A stretch of 64,000 nucleotides of DNA from Arthrobacter sp. PAMC 25486. Lineage in GTDB: Bacteria > Actinomycetota > Actinomycetes > Actinomycetales > Micrococcaceae. A program made the translations under genes and the position numbers. Under the pieces are notes generated by a model, which saw nothing but the letters and a program-made list of their open reading frames with translations, was not told the DNA's origin and did not search any database. How positions within the stretch are numbered: the first letter of the stretch is position 1; every line of letters starts with the position of its first letter. This document shows, piece by piece, positions 43,971 through 54,048 of the stretch. The stretch is from assembly GCF_000785535.1 (NCBI RefSeq), contig NZ_CP007595.1, positions 434,001-498,000 of the forward strand, read 5' to 3'.

Positions 43971-46369
43971 TGCACTCCTCCGGTGGTCTTGGCTTCCTGC
44001 AGGGCATGCCACACACGTGCAGGGGTGCACGGCATCTTGACGTCCTTCACGCCGAGGTGGCGGATGGCATCCAGCACGCCGTTGACGATGGCGGGGGTGG
44101 AGGCGATGGTGCCTGCCTCGCCCACGCCCTTGGCGCCCAGCTGGTTGCTCGTGGCTGGTGTCTCCGTGCGGGCCGTGATGTAGTGCGGCAGATCCGGGGC
44201 GCTGGGGACGAGATAGTCCACGAACGACCCCGAAACAAGCGTTCCGGCGTCGTCATAGACCGCTTCCTCATACAGCGCCTGGGAGATGCCTTGGGCCAGG
44301 CCGCCGTGGACCTGCCCCTCCACGAGCATGGGGTTGACCACCACCCCGATGTCGTCCACGCACACATACTTGAGGATGTTGACCTGGCCGGTTTCGGTGT
44401 CCACCTCCATGGCCGCCAGGTGGGTGCCGTGGGGGTAGGAGAAGTTGACGGGGTCGAAGGTGGCTTCGGAGTCCAGGTTGGGCTCCACCCCGTCGGGCAT
44501 GTTGTGGGCGGAGAACGCGGCAAAGGCGATCTCGCCCAGGCCGGTGGACGTCTCGGTCCCACGGACGGTGAATGCACCGTTGGCGAAGTCGAGGTCGTCC
44601 TCGTTGGCCTCCATCAGGTGCGCGGCGATGACCTTGGCCTTTTCAATGACTTTGTCCGCCGCGGCCAGCACTGCCATGCCGCCCACTGTCAGTGAGCGGG
44701 AGCCGTACGTGTCAAGGCCGCGCTGGGACACCTGCGTGTCGCCGTGCAGCACCTCGACATTGGCAAACGGCACGCCCAAACGGTCGGCAACGAGCTGGCT
44801 CCACGCTGTTTCGTGGCCCTGCCCGTGCGACGAAGAACCCGTCACCACCTCAACGTTTCCGGTGGGGAGCACCCGCACCGAGGCGTGTTCCCAGCCGCCG
44901 GCCGCATAGTTCAGTGAACCGAGCACCCGTGACGGGGCCAGCCCGCACATCTCCGTGAAGGTAGAGATACCGATGCCCAGCTGGACCGTCTCCTTGGCAT
45001 CCCGTCGGCGCTTTTGTTCGGCGCGCAGCCCCTCGTAGTCGAAGAGCTCCACGGCCTTGGCGGTGGCTGCCTCGTAGTTTCCGGTGTCGTACTCGAGCCC
45101 GGCGACGGTGGTGAACGGGAACTCTTCGTGCTTGATCCAGTTCTTCTCGCGCAGCTCGAGGGGATCCATGTTCAATTCCGTGGCGAGCTCGTCCATCATC
45201 CGCTCGATGGCGAACGTAGCTTCCGGCCGTCCGGCCCCGCGGTACGCGTCCGTCCACGCCTTGTTCGTGAAAATGTTATTGCATTCAAACCTGTACGCCG
45301 GGAACTTGTAGATGGAGTTGTACATGAACGCGCCCAGGATGGGGATGCCGGAGGTGATCAGGCCCAGGTAGGCGCCCATGTCTGCCAGCAGGTTCACGTC
45401 AAGGCCGGTGACAATGCCTTCCTTCGTGGCGGAGATCTTCAGCCGTTGCACCTGTGCCCGACCGTGGTGGCCCACCTGCAGTGATTCGCTGCGGGTTTCG
45501 GTGAACTTGCACGGCTTGCCCATGCGCCGGGCAGCCAGCAAGGTGATGACCTCCTCCGGGGTGACCTGCAGCTTGCCGCCAAATCCGCCGCCCACATCCG
45601 GGGCAATCACACGGACCTTGCTTTCCGGGATGCCCAGCGTCAGCGCCAGCATCAGGCGCAGGATGTGGGGGATCTGTGTGGCGCTCCACATGGTGATCTG
45701 CTCACCTGTGGGATCCACCACGGTGGACCGCGGTTCCATGAAGGCCGGAATGAGCCGCTGTTGGTACAGGGTTCGCTCCACCACCACATCGGAATTCGCC
45801 AGTGCTTCCGTGATGGACGTACCGGTGCCGGCCTCGGCCGAGTCGAAAACCCATGTGGCCGACTTGTTCGACTCCAGTGTGGTGTGTGCCAGCACCTTGT
45901 CGGTGTACGCCTCTTCCAGGTCCATGACCACCGGCAGCTCGTCATAGTCAACGTCAACAAGTTCGACGGCGTCCCGGGCTGCGGCCACGCTGCGGGCGAT
46001 GATGACGGCCACGATTTCCCCGGAGAAGGCCACCTCGTCAACGGCAATGGCCGGATGCGCGGGTGCCTTTTGGTCTGGTGTGACCGGCCAGGCATTGGGC
46101 AGCGAGCCCTGTTCTTCCGCCACATCGGCGCCGGTCAGGACGGTCATGACACCGGGGGAGGCCTTTGCCGCGGAGGTGTCAATGGATGTGATCTTGGCGT
46201 GCGCGTACGGGCTGCGGACCATGGCCAGGTGCAGCATGCCGGGCAGCACCATGTTGTCGGTGAAGCGGGAGCGGCCGGTGATCAGGTGTGCGTCCTCCTT
46301 GCGCAGCCTTGCCTGGCCGATCTCGGCGCGGGGAGCCGGCGAGGCGCCCCCTTCAACTGTGGTGGTCAT
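43967..46369 (-). CDS. coxL: CoxL-type molybdopterin subunit, form II (AYRGAGR)
   Basis: An 800-residue catalytic subunit: GGGFGGK near residue 260, [12 protein letters not shown], and near 750 GVGEAGT with the catalytic Glu. The active-site loop reads AYRGAGR (about 374-380). True aerobic CO dehydrogenases (form I) have AYxCSFR with the Cys that holds Cu-S-Mo; AYRGAGR marks form II, whose substrate is not settled. So this is a CODH-like hydroxylase, and CO oxidation should not be assumed. ATG 46369 overlaps the coxS stop by 4 bp; the longer upstream frame shadows coxS. Confidence 0.93.
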   Translation of the reverse strand: MTTTVEGGASPAPRAEIGQARLRKEDAHLITGRSRFTDNMVLPGMLHLAMVRSPYAHAKITSIDTSAAKASPGVMTVLTGADVAEEQGSLPNAWPVTPDQKAPAHPAIAVDEVAFSGEIVAVIIARSVAAARDAVELVDVDYDELPVVMDLEEAYTDKVLAHTTLESNKSATWVFDSAEAGTGTSITEALANSDVVVERTLYQQRLIPAFMEPRSTVVDPTGEQITMWSATQIPHILRLMLALTLGIPESKVRVIAPDVGGGFGGKLQVTPEEVITLLAARRMGKPCKFTETRSESLQVGHHGRAQVQRLKISATKEGIVTGLDVNLLADMGAYLGLITSGIPILGAFMYNSIYKFPAYRFECNNIFTNKAWTDAYRGAGRPEATFAIERMMDELATELNMDPLELREKNWIKHEEFPFTTVAGLEYDTGNYEAATAKAVELFDYEGLRAEQKRRRDAKETVQLGIGISTFTEMCGLAPSRVLGSLNYAAGGWEHASVRVLPTGNVEVVTGSSSHGQGHETAWSQLVADRLGVPFANVEVLHGDTQVSQRGLDTYGSRSLTVGGMAVLAAADKVIEKAKVIAAHLMEANEDDLDFANGAFTVRGTETSTGLGEIAFAAFSAHNMPDGVEPNLDSEATFDPVNFSYPHGTHLAAMEVDTETGQVNILKYVCVDDIGVVVNPMLVEGQVHGGLAQGISQALYEEAVYDDAGTLVSGSFVDYLVPSAPDLPHYITARTETPATSNQLGAKGVGEAGTIASTPAIVNGVLDAIRHLGVKDVKMPCTPARVWHALQEAKTTGGVQ

Positions 46370-46923
46370 GACACACCTGCCGTTTCTGAGTCGTCGCCGA
46401 CCAGATCTTCGGAAACGAGCGACTCGGCCACGGAAACCCCGGAGTAACCGTATTGCACGCCGTCCGCCACGGACTTTACCGCGGCCACAATGTTTTGGTA
46501 GCCGGTGCAGCGGCAGAGGTTGCCCTCGAGGCCTTCCCTGATCTCCGTCTCTGTGGGGTTCGGGTTTTCCTTCAGCAGCGACGCAGATGCCATGATCATG
46601 CCCGGCGTACAGAAACCGCACTGCAGTGCGTGGCACTGGTGGAACGCCTCCTGCAACGGGGCCAGCTTGCCGTTCACCGCCATGCCCTCGATCGTGGTGA
46701 CCTGGTGTCCGTCCGCCTGCACAGCAAACATGGTGCACGATTTCACGCTGACGCCGTCCAGGTGCACGGTGCAGGCCCCGCAGTTGGTGGTGTCGCAGCC
46801 AATCAGCGTCCCGGTTTTTCCCAGCCGCTCGCGAAGGTACTGGACCAGCAAGAGCCGGGGTTCGACGTCGTCGGTGTAAGCGACACCGTCAACGTCTACG
46901 TGGATGGATTTGGAACTCGCCAT
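46366..46923 (-). CDS. coxS: CoxS-type 2Fe-2S subunit
   Basis: A 185-residue protein with a plant-type ferredoxin cluster ([17 protein letters not shown]) and a C-terminal cluster ([13 protein letters not shown] and [12 protein letters not shown]), the two [2Fe-2S] sites of molybdenum hydroxylases. Electrons pass from Mo through these to FAD. It is first in coxSLMG, with GGAG before ATG. The C-terminal 25 residues extend beyond the usual length. Confidence 0.93.
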   Translation of the reverse strand: MASSKSIHVDVDGVAYTDDVEPRLLLVQYLRERLGKTGTLIGCDTTNCGACTVHLDGVSVKSCTMFAVQADGHQVTTIEGMAVNGKLAPLQEAFHQCHALQCGFCTPGMIMASASLLKENPNPTETEIREGLEGNLCRCTGYQNIVAAVKSVADGVQYGYSGVSVAESLVSEDLVGDDSETAGVS

Positions 46924-47014
46924 TGAGATCTCCTAGTTACATAAGGAGCCCATGCCAACCAGCCGCGCTCCAGCCCATGATGTGTCTTACGTTACATGAC
47001 GGCCCCTCGGAAAG

Positions 47015-48238
47015 TTAGGGCCTGTTGTAGCGGTGTTTTTGCTGGGGTTCCGCGTCCGCCGGCTCCTGTCCGTCCTCGTGCTCGGCGCCGGCCACGGGGA
47101 CTTCATGCTGGGCGTCGGCCACGGGCACGTGGTGGATGCGCGTGCCCATGTGGCTGAGCCGCCCACCCTCCCCGCCCCAGCGCAGCGAAATGATCTCCGC
47201 CGCGATCGAGACGGCCGTTTCCTCCGGCGTGCGTGAGCCCAGGTCCAGACCGATGGGGCTGGAGAGCTTTCCCAGCTCGACGTCGGACAGTCCCGCCTCC
47301 CGCAACCGGTCCAGCCGGTCGTCGTGGGTTTTGCGCGACCCCATGGCCCCGACGTACGCGACGTCGTGGCGCAGCGCCACCCCCAACAGCGGCACGTCGA
47401 ACTTGGGATCGTGCGTGAGCACGCAAATCACCGTGCGGGCGTCAACGAGCCCGGCGTCGAGCTGTGCCTGCAGGTACCTGTGCGGCCATTCCACCACCAC
47501 CTCGTCGGCGACGGGGAATCGGGCCCTCGTGGCGAACACGGCGCGGGCGTCGCACACCGTGACACGGTAACCCAGGAAGCTGCCCTGCTTGGCGACGGCG
47601 GCGGCGAAGTCGATGGCGCCAAACACGAGCATGCGGGGCTGCGGGGCAAAACTGGCCACAAACACGCGCATGCCATCGCCTCGGCGCTCACCGTCCGGGC
47701 CATACATGAGCGTGGTGTTGCGCCCGGCGGCGAGCAGGCCCAAGGTGTCGTCGCTGACGGCGTGGTCGGCGCGTTCGCTGCCCAAGGAGCCCTCAAATCC
47801 GTCCGGATGCACCACCAGGTGCCGCCCCAGCCAGGCCGGGTCCGGGTGTTCAATGACTGTCACCACGGACACAGGACGGTCCGCCGCCACTTCCTTGGCG
47901 ACCATGGCCAGCTCCGGGAACGTCTGCTTCGAGACGGCTTCCACAAATACGTCGATGATGCCGCCGCACGTCAGGCCCACCTCGAAGGCATCGTCGTCGC
48001 TGATGCCGTAGCGCTGGAGCACGGGCGTCCCGTCCTCCGCCACCTCGGTGGCGAGCTCGTAGAGTGCCCCCTCCACGCACCCGCCGGACACGGACCCCAC
48101 CGCCAGCCCGCCGGCGTCGACCATCATGGAGGCCCCGGCCGGCCGCGGCGCGGAACGGAAGGTGCGCACCACCGTCCCCAAGCCGACGGTGTGCCCTGCT
48201 TCGACTGCCTCGAATAGATCCTTCAACACTTCACGCAT
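47015..48238 (-). CDS. XdhC/CoxI-family molybdenum-enzyme maturation protein
   Basis: A 407-residue XdhC-like protein: GTVVRTFRSAPRPAGASMMV and VSGGCVEGALYELATE at the N-terminus, then a Rossmann-type domain (MLVFGAIDFAAAVAKQGSFL, CVLTHDPKFDVPLL, YVGAMGSRKTHDDR). XdhC proteins bind the molybdenum cofactor and deliver it, sulphurated, to the enzyme. The C-terminal 40 residues are His- and Glu-rich. It overlaps coxE by 8 bp and precedes coxS by 91 bp on the same strand. Confidence 0.9.
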   Translation of the reverse strand: MREVLKDLFEAVEAGHTVGLGTVVRTFRSAPRPAGASMMVDAGGLAVGSVSGGCVEGALYELATEVAEDGTPVLQRYGISDDDAFEVGLTCGGIIDVFVEAVSKQTFPELAMVAKEVAADRPVSVVTVIEHPDPAWLGRHLVVHPDGFEGSLGSERADHAVSDDTLGLLAAGRNTTLMYGPDGERRGDGMRVFVASFAPQPRMLVFGAIDFAAAVAKQGSFLGYRVTVCDARAVFATRARFPVADEVVVEWPHRYLQAQLDAGLVDARTVICVLTHDPKFDVPLLGVALRHDVAYVGAMGSRKTHDDRLDRLREAGLSDVELGKLSSPIGLDLGSRTPEETAVSIAAEIISLRWGGEGGRLSHMGTRIHHVPVADAQHEVPVAGAEHEDGQEPADAEPQQKHRYNRP

Positions 48239-49379
48239 TGCCCATCACGTCCAACAGCTCCTCAAAACTCTTCAATGAGTGGCCCCCCACAAAGTAATCA
48301 ACGTGCGGCAGGACGGCCCTGATTCCTTGCTGCACGGGTGCGTAACCGTTTTTCCCCCGATGCGGGTTGGCCCAGATGACGTGCCGGGTCACATGGTGCA
48401 GGCGCTCCACCTGCCGTCCCAGAAGTGCCGGGTTCCCGCGTTCCCATCCGTCGCTGGCAATGATCACGACGGCGGATCTTGCCACCGCGCGCTGTCCCCA
48501 CCTGTCGTTGAACGCCCGCAGGACCTCGCCGAGCCGGGTGCCGCCGGACCAGTCGGGCACTGCTTTTCCCGCCAGTGCGAGTGCGTCCTCGGGGTCGGGC
48601 AGCTTCAGTGCCGCGGTGACCCGGCTCAGCCGGGTGCCGAGTGTAAATACTTCCACCTGCGCCGGGGCGGCCGCCACCACCCGGTGGGCCAGCCGCAGCA
48701 GGCTGTCGGCATAGGGAGACATGGAACCTGACACGTCGATCAGCCATACGATGCGGCGTGGCTTCCGGGGAGCCTTCGCATGCTTGAGCGGACCGGGCTC
48801 GCCGCCGCGGCGCAGCTGTTCGCGCAGCGTTCTCACGCGGTCGATGGTGCCGTGGCGGTCCAGTTTCCTTCGCCTGGTCTGACGTGTCGGCAAAGTGACG
48901 GTCAGTTCGCTGAACAGGTGGTTCAGCAGGGCCCGTTCGGAGGCGTCAAGGGTGGCCACGTCACGGTGGCGCAGCAATTCGCGCCGGCTCGCAATGGCCT
49001 GCAAGGACTCCTGACCGCCGTCGCTTTCCGCCTTGCCGCCGTCGTCCAGGGCGGCCGCCTTGACGGTGGTGGCAGCACCTTCCTGTTGCCCGACGGCCGC
49101 ATGTCCGGGCGAAAACCAGGCCTCAAAGGTGCGCGCGTAGGTGTCCAGCTCCTCCGGCGCGGTGCACAGGGTGGCGCGCCCGGCCCAAAACACGTCGCTG
49201 CGGTTCTCCATGGACAGCCGGGAGACGGCGTCGACGAAGTTGCGGGAACGGTCCGCGGTCACCTTGACGCCGGCAGCGCGGACGGCTGACGCAAAGGCCA
49301 GCAGGATCTCCTCGGCCGGGGCACCCACAGGCGGCCCTGCCCCCGCAGCTCCCAGTACCCCCACCTGAGACGGCCTCAT
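48231..49379 (-). CDS. coxE: CoxE-type VWA-domain protein
   Basis: A 382-residue protein with an N-terminal helical region and a C-terminal von Willebrand A domain whose metal site is DVSGSMSPY (D-x-S-x-S near residue 215) with DWSGGTRLG and IIASDGWERGN. CoxE acts with the MoxR-type ATPase CoxD in maturation of the Mo active site. It is 3 bp from coxD and overlaps the XdhC-like gene. Confidence 0.88.
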   Translation of the reverse strand: MRPSQVGVLGAAGAGPPVGAPAEEILLAFASAVRAAGVKVTADRSRNFVDAVSRLSMENRSDVFWAGRATLCTAPEELDTYARTFEAWFSPGHAAVGQQEGAATTVKAAALDDGGKAESDGGQESLQAIASRRELLRHRDVATLDASERALLNHLFSELTVTLPTRQTRRRKLDRHGTIDRVRTLREQLRRGGEPGPLKHAKAPRKPRRIVWLIDVSGSMSPYADSLLRLAHRVVAAAPAQVEVFTLGTRLSRVTAALKLPDPEDALALAGKAVPDWSGGTRLGEVLRAFNDRWGQRAVARSAVVIIASDGWERGNPALLGRQVERLHHVTRHVIWANPHRGKNGYAPVQQGIRAVLPHVDYFVGGHSLKSFEELLDVMGNA

Positions 49380-49382
49380 GGT

Positions 49383-50264
49383 TCAGCCCAGCATCCTGGC
49401 CAGCGTTGCCGAGACGCGTTCGGTGTCTTCGCGGTATTTGCACAGCGCCCCGATGCTGGCCGCGGCAGATTCCAGGTCCAGCTCAACGCTGCCCAGCAGG
49501 TGCAGCGCCCGGGCCCAGTCAAGTGTTTCGGCCACGCCGGGCGGCTTCATGACGTCGTCCGTGGAACGGATTTGCTGCACGGCGCGGACGACTTGTTCGG
49601 CCAGCAAGGCCGGAACCTCTGGAAGTCGGGTGCGCACGATCGCCACCTCGCGGGCCAGTCCCGGATGGTCGATCCAGTGGTACAGGCAGCGGCGCTTGAG
49701 TGCGTCGTGCAGGTCCCTGGTCCGGTTCGAGGTGAGCACCACGATCGGCGGGGTCGCTGCCTTGACCGTGCCGAATTCCGGGATGGATACCTGGTAGGTG
49801 GAGAGCACCTCGAGCAGGAACGCCTCAAATTCGTCGTCCGCCCGGTCAATTTCGTCGATCAGCAGCACGGCCGGGCTTTGCTGCAGCGCCTTCAGGATGG
49901 GCCGGGCCAGCAGGAACCGCTCGTCGTACAGTGATTTCTCGAGTTCGGCTGTTGTCAAGTTCCCGCCGCCAGCCTCAACACTGCGCAGGTGCAGGATCTG
50001 TGCTGTGAAGTCCCAGTCGTAGAGTGCCTGTGCGGCATCGATGCCCTCGTAGCATTGGAGCCGGATGAGCGGGAGCTTGAACGCTTCCGCGAGGGCCTCT
50101 GCCATGGCAGTCTTGCCGGTGCCGGGCTCGCCTTCGAGCAGCAGCGGCCGTTCCATGGCCAAGGCCAGATATGCGATGGTGGACAGGCCCTCGTCGGCCA
50201 GGTAACCGGTTTCGGCCAGGCTGGCAGCGAGCGTGGCCGCGGAAGCAGTGGACGTCGTCGTCAT
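49383..50264 (-). CDS. coxD: CoxD-type MoxR AAA+ ATPase
   Basis: A 293-residue MoxR-family ATPase: LLLEGEPGTGKTAMAEAL (Walker A), AVLLIDEIDRADDEFEAFLL (Walker B), VLTSNRTRDLHDALKRRC (sensor and arginine finger). CoxD is a chaperone ATPase that remodels the Mo-hydroxylase with CoxE during insertion of the active-site metals. It is the first gene of the D-E-XdhC group; a repeated palindrome lies just upstream. Confidence 0.92.
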   Translation of the reverse strand: MTTTSTASAATLAASLAETGYLADEGLSTIAYLALAMERPLLLEGEPGTGKTAMAEALAEAFKLPLIRLQCYEGIDAAQALYDWDFTAQILHLRSVEAGGGNLTTAELEKSLYDERFLLARPILKALQQSPAVLLIDEIDRADDEFEAFLLEVLSTYQVSIPEFGTVKAATPPIVVLTSNRTRDLHDALKRRCLYHWIDHPGLAREVAIVRTRLPEVPALLAEQVVRAVQQIRSTDDVMKPPGVAETLDWARALHLLGSVELDLESAAASIGALCKYREDTERVSATLARMLG

Positions 50265-50304
50265 GCCCCCAGCATATGACCCTCGTCAACGCCCCTGCCC
50301 TTCC

Positions 50305-50376
50305 GCCGAGGTGTGAGATGACGCCCGCGCGCGGCGACTACTGAGCCAGCGGCAGGGCGCGATCTCACATCTCAGC
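50305..50376. repeat. Palindromic intergenic repeat, copy 1
   Basis: GCCGAGGTGTGAGAT and an imperfect complement ending ATCTCACATCTCAGC form a long hairpin between coxD and the RT gene. The arms agree at about 18 of 22 positions. The same sequence forms a perfect hairpin at 59925-59987, so both belong to one repeat family. Confidence 0.8.
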
Positions 50377-50409
50377 AGTGGCACGGGCGGGAGGAAGGGC
50401 GGGAGGAGA

Positions 50410-52002
50410 TCACCACTGGATGCGGTCGAAATCCTGGCGCAGCCTGGCGCCCCGCGCAGGATTGAGCGCCGCAACCCAGGAAATCCGGCCGAGCAGGTGG
50501 CCGCGGAAATCAGGGTGCCCATTCCAGTTTTGCGATTCCGGGCCGTGGACGCGGCAGTTGTGGAGGGTTGCCTTCAAGCGGTCAAAGTCCACGCGGGGAA
50601 CATTCGTGCGCTCGTTGACCACCACATTGGTGACGCTCTGGCGGACTCCGGCCGGGCGCACCCGGGTTTTCAGCCGGTTGACGCTGTGCCCCTCATCCTT
50701 CACGATCACGGTGGCGGCTCGTACAAAAGCATCCGCGCGCCGCGCCATGTCGCGACCACCGCTGAAGGCGAGGTCGTCGGCATACCGGGTGTAGCCGCCG
50801 TCGAACTTCTCAACTAGGCCAGCAAGGCGCGCATCCAGCCGGCGCAAAGACAGGTTCGCGAGCATGGGCGAGGTGGGCGCACCCTGCGGAAGATGCGGGA
50901 GGGAGAGGGCCTGGCGCAACGCAAACCTCTCGGCCGGATCACCGCCGGGAGGCATCAGGGACAAAACACGCGGCGGAACCACATGCGTGGCGATGCCCGT
51001 CAGCCGGTGCGCCACGGCCTCAGTGAAACCGGATTGCCGCAGCGTGCCGAACACGCGACCGGCCGTGACCTTGGCAAAGAAGGACACCAAATCGAGGTTC
51101 ACCACCACGTCCCGCCCGGTGTGCTGGGCCGCTCCCGTGACGGCGCTGCGGCCCGGCACAAATCCGTGCGCCGCATCATGAAGCTCCAGTGGATACAGCA
51201 GTTCGCGCAGGACTGTGCGCTGGATGGAGCGCAGGCGCGGAGCCGGAATCTCGAGCAGCCGGGGGAGCCTGCCCGGGCGCGTCCGCCACTCGTAGCGGTA
51301 ATGCGCCAATGTGCCGCCCGCCCGCCGGTTCCAATGCTTCGTGTCGGCAAACCACTCAAGTTCGCCGCAGTTAACATGGAGTAAGGCTGCGAGATCCGCC
51401 AAGGTGTCGATGCGGGGCGCACCCTGCACGAGGTTCTCACGGGCCACGGCCGAAGCCAGTACATAATTGGCCAGACGGATCGGCTTGCGCTGCTGGGCGG
51501 CCTTGGCGAGAGCGTCCAGAAAAGGCTCACACTGCAGAACCACCGCGGCGAGTTCCCTCGGGGCATCGACCGGGGGCCTGGGATACCCCCGCAGAACGTG
51601 GGCAGCCAGCGGTCCCAGCCAACGCCGTCGTGCTCCCAGAACGTGGGCGCCGGCGTCCACGAGGCCGGGCTTGGACCAGTCAGGGGAACCGAGAAAGGCC
51701 TGTGCCAGCGTCGAGGCAATGGTGGATGACGACGGTCGGGGTGTGCGCTTCAGGGTCGCCGAGGCTGCCGTAACAGAGGCTGTAGTCGGCTCGGCATGCT
51801 CGGGGCCGTGCTGAGTGGTCAGGGCTGCGATGGTTTCTCCGATGACCTGGCTGTCTGTGCGGGTGCGCTGCTGCGCGGAGCGCAGTGACGCACCTGCGGT
51901 GCATGAATCAGGCAATAATTCGTGCCCCGGGGTAGCCCCGGGGAGGGATGCGCGCCCAAGGACGCCTCCCGCCTCATCGTAGAAACCATCGCATTCGGCC
52001 AT
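50410..52002 (-). CDS. Retron-like reverse transcriptase
   Basis: About 530 residues from the ATG at 52000-52002; the frame is open further to 52134. RT blocks are clear: VVNLDLVSFF with the first Asp (about 304), LPQGAPTSP (about 371), YTRYADD with the catalytic YADD (about 407-410), and a region-7 segment KTRVRP then RQSVTNVVVN, where retron RTs usually have VTG. AAHGF before block 3 is also retron-like. Residues 1-95 are low-complexity Ser/Thr/Ala; residues 96-270 form an added helical domain. No maturase or endonuclease domain is present, so it is not a group II intron. The partner RNA and any effector are unproven. Confidence 0.8.
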   Translation of the reverse strand: MAECDGFYDEAGGVLGRASLPGATPGHELLPDSCTAGASLRSAQQRTRTDSQVIGETIAALTTQHGPEHAEPTTASVTAASATLKRTPRPSSSTIASTLAQAFLGSPDWSKPGLVDAGAHVLGARRRWLGPLAAHVLRGYPRPPVDAPRELAAVVLQCEPFLDALAKAAQQRKPIRLANYVLASAVARENLVQGAPRIDTLADLAALLHVNCGELEWFADTKHWNRRAGGTLAHYRYEWRTRPGRLPRLLEIPAPRLRSIQRTVLRELLYPLELHDAAHGFVPGRSAVTGAAQHTGRDVVVNLDLVSFFAKVTAGRVFGTLRQSGFTEAVAHRLTGIATHVVPPRVLSLMPPGGDPAERFALRQALSLPHLPQGAPTSPMLANLSLRRLDARLAGLVEKFDGGYTRYADDLAFSGGRDMARRADAFVRAATVIVKDEGHSVNRLKTRVRPAGVRQSVTNVVVNERTNVPRVDFDRLKATLHNCRVHGPESQNWNGHPDFRGHLLGRISWVAALNPARGARLRQDFDRIQW

Positions 52003-52215
52003 ACTAACGCAGGGACCCCCTCCGGTCTTGAAGGTGCCGCGGCATGTGTTGATGTACGACGGCGGGAGCTGACCTTCCAGCGCAGGCCCACCTTCCGCCG
52101 TTCCCGGCAAAGGGCTGGCCGAACGCGTCAGCAACTGCCGGAGAAGGTTCCAGCTGCTACGCTGACCCGCATTGTGTGAGCCACGGCACCACGGTCCTGC
52201 CTGCTCACACCCTCC
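51880..52215 (-). ncRNA. Hairpin-rich 5' region of the RT gene, candidate msr-msd
   Basis: The leftward transcript has several stems here. GTGTGAGC pairs with GCTCACAC (within about 52164-52208). CCCCGGGG is repeated as a self-complementary pair with a 3-base loop (51925-51943). GGGAGG/CCTCCC lies at about 51941-51970, and GCACC-GCA-GGTGC at about 51890-51903. A retron would carry its msr-msd RNA next to the RT start. The limits, the branching G and the a1/a2 repeats could not be fixed, and part overlaps the predicted N-terminal codons. Confidence 0.3.
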
Positions 52216-52247
52216 ATAAGCCGGTGCTCGCCGGGAGAGCGAAAGTG

Positions 52248-53973
52248 ATGGCGTTGGTCACTAAAATCAGTTGAGGAATCGTTGGACCGGGCGGAATCGC
52301 CCGACGTTTTGCTGAAGAACTGCAACACAGCCGCACCGGCACATGGGTGGCGGTGGCCAGGCGCAGTCCTTCCCGGGCCCAGAGCTTTGCCGCAAGTTTT
52401 GGGCCGGAGGTCCGTGCGCATGCAAGCTACCCGGAGCTGTTCGCCGATCCCGGTGTTGGCGCCCTCTACGTTGCCACCCTGCACACCAGCCACGTCGCTC
52501 TGGCGATTGCTGCCCTGGAGGCGGGCAAGCATGTCATCTGCGAGAAACCGGCTTCGGTGGACCACGCCGGGGCCATGGCTGTGATCGAGGCGGCGCGTCG
52601 GAGCGGACGCTACTACGCGGAAGGGTTCATGTGCCGCTTCCACCAGCAGACAATCCGGTTGGCGGAACTTGTCCGAGATGGTGCCACCGGGGACGTGCAG
52701 CACATAGAATTCACCCTCTCCTTCGCCTCGGAGCTGCCGGCCGGACACCGGCTCATGGACGCCAACCTGGCCGGCGTCGGCATCCTGGACGTCGGCGGAT
52801 ACCCGGTTTCCACCGCACGGCTGTTGGCCGGCGCCGCAGGGGGCCAACTTTGCCGAAGCTGTCTCCCTCTCGGCGAAAGGCACGATCGGTCCGGGCGGTG
52901 TGGACGAATGGGCCACCGCTGCCCTCGGGTTCCCGCAGGGCATCACCGCGCAGGTGAGTTGCGGCGTGAGACTGACCGGGAGAAATGAAACCACCGTCCC
53001 CGGCTCCCACGGCACCATTACTGTGGCGGATCCGTGGCTGCCCAGCACTGCGGACGGCTCCGACATCGTTGTGGCCAGGGCGGGGGAGCCGGTGGAGACA
53101 ATCCACATTGCCCCCGCTCACCAATACCCCCTTGAGGCGGACTCCGTCGCCGAGTTTGCGGCGCAGCAACAGAGCCCAAACATGAGTTGGGCCGCCACTC
53201 TTGGCAACGCACAGGTCCTGGATAGCTGGCGTTCCACGATCGGCCTGCAATACCCTTTCGAGGCAGACTCCGCACCGGTCCCCACCGCCTCCGGGCGCCC
53301 CCTGGAGCGCCGCGACGACGCTGCCATGCACTACGGCACGGTCGCCGGGGTGGCGAAACAGGTTGCCCGCCTCGTCATAGGCTGCGACAACCAGGAAACC
53401 CTGGGCCACGCCTCGGTCATGTTCGACGATTTCTTCGAGCGCGGCGGCAACGCCTTCGACACGGCCCACATCTATGGCGGCGGCCGGCAGGAGCAGCTCC
53501 TGGGCCAATGGGTTGCCAACCGCGGAATCCGGAAGGACGTTTTCAGCATAGGCAAGGGCGCCCACACGCCGTACTGCGATCCGGCATCACTTGCACGGCA
53601 GCTTGAGGAGGGAAAGCTGCGTGTCTTTGGTGGGTCCAACTGGACCCCGGCCCGCTTCGTTGAAGCCAACGCGTACGCCGCCAAGCACGGCAAGCGGGCT
53701 TTGCCGCGGTGAGTGATCACTTCGGCCTGGCCCGTGCCTTGGATGTCCCGTGGGCCGGTTGTGAACACCTGACCAACAGGGAGGACCCGGCAGTTGGCAG
53801 CCGAACTGGGCGTGACCCCCACCGCGATTGCGCTGGCCTATGTGCTCGCGCAACCATTTCCGACATTCCCGCTCATCGGTCCCCGCAGCGTGGAGGAAAC
53901 CGGCACCTCGATGGCGGGACTTTCCCTTCAATGATCCGACGAGCAGGTGCAATGGATGGATCTGCGCAACTGA
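52248..53973 (+). pseudogene. Gfo/Idh/MocA oxidoreductase - aldo/keto reductase fusion, decayed
   Basis: An ancestral two-domain gene can be followed. After a TGA where Trp is expected (52272-52274) come GIVGPGGIARRFAEEL (NAD motif) and HVICEKPASV (the E-K-P of Gfo/Idh/MocA proteins). A one-base shift in a G5 run (52839-52843) moves the frame to ANFAEAVSLSAKGTI. From about 53320 an aldo/keto reductase domain begins (HYGTVAGVAKQVARLVIGCD, AFDTAHIYGGG). It has an internal deletion after HTPYCDP, a frameshift near 53700, another deletion after CEHLTN, and a TGA before the final TGA. It is certainly non-functional. Confidence 0.8.
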
Positions 53974-53990
53974 CGGCGGCCCTGCGGAGA

Positions 53991-54037
53991 AAAACCCGCC
54001 CGGCCCCGCACCGGGCCAGCAGCCCGCCCGGTGCGGG
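53991..54037 (-). terminator. Terminator of the GH65 operon
   Basis: CCCGCACCGGGC (54005-54016) pairs with GCCCGGTGCGGG (54026-54037). On the minus strand the stem is followed by GCCGGGCGGGTTTTT. It lies 12 bp past the GH65 stop. Confidence 0.7.
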
Positions 54038-54048
54038 CCCCGGTACAG

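Noticed and set aside
43967..46369. Genuine aerobic CO dehydrogenase
   Set aside because: The active-site loop is AYRGAGR, not AYxCSFR; the Cys that binds copper is absent.
50305..50376. CRISPR-like repeat
   Set aside because: Only one palindromic unit is present, with no regular spacers; it is a dispersed hairpin repeat.
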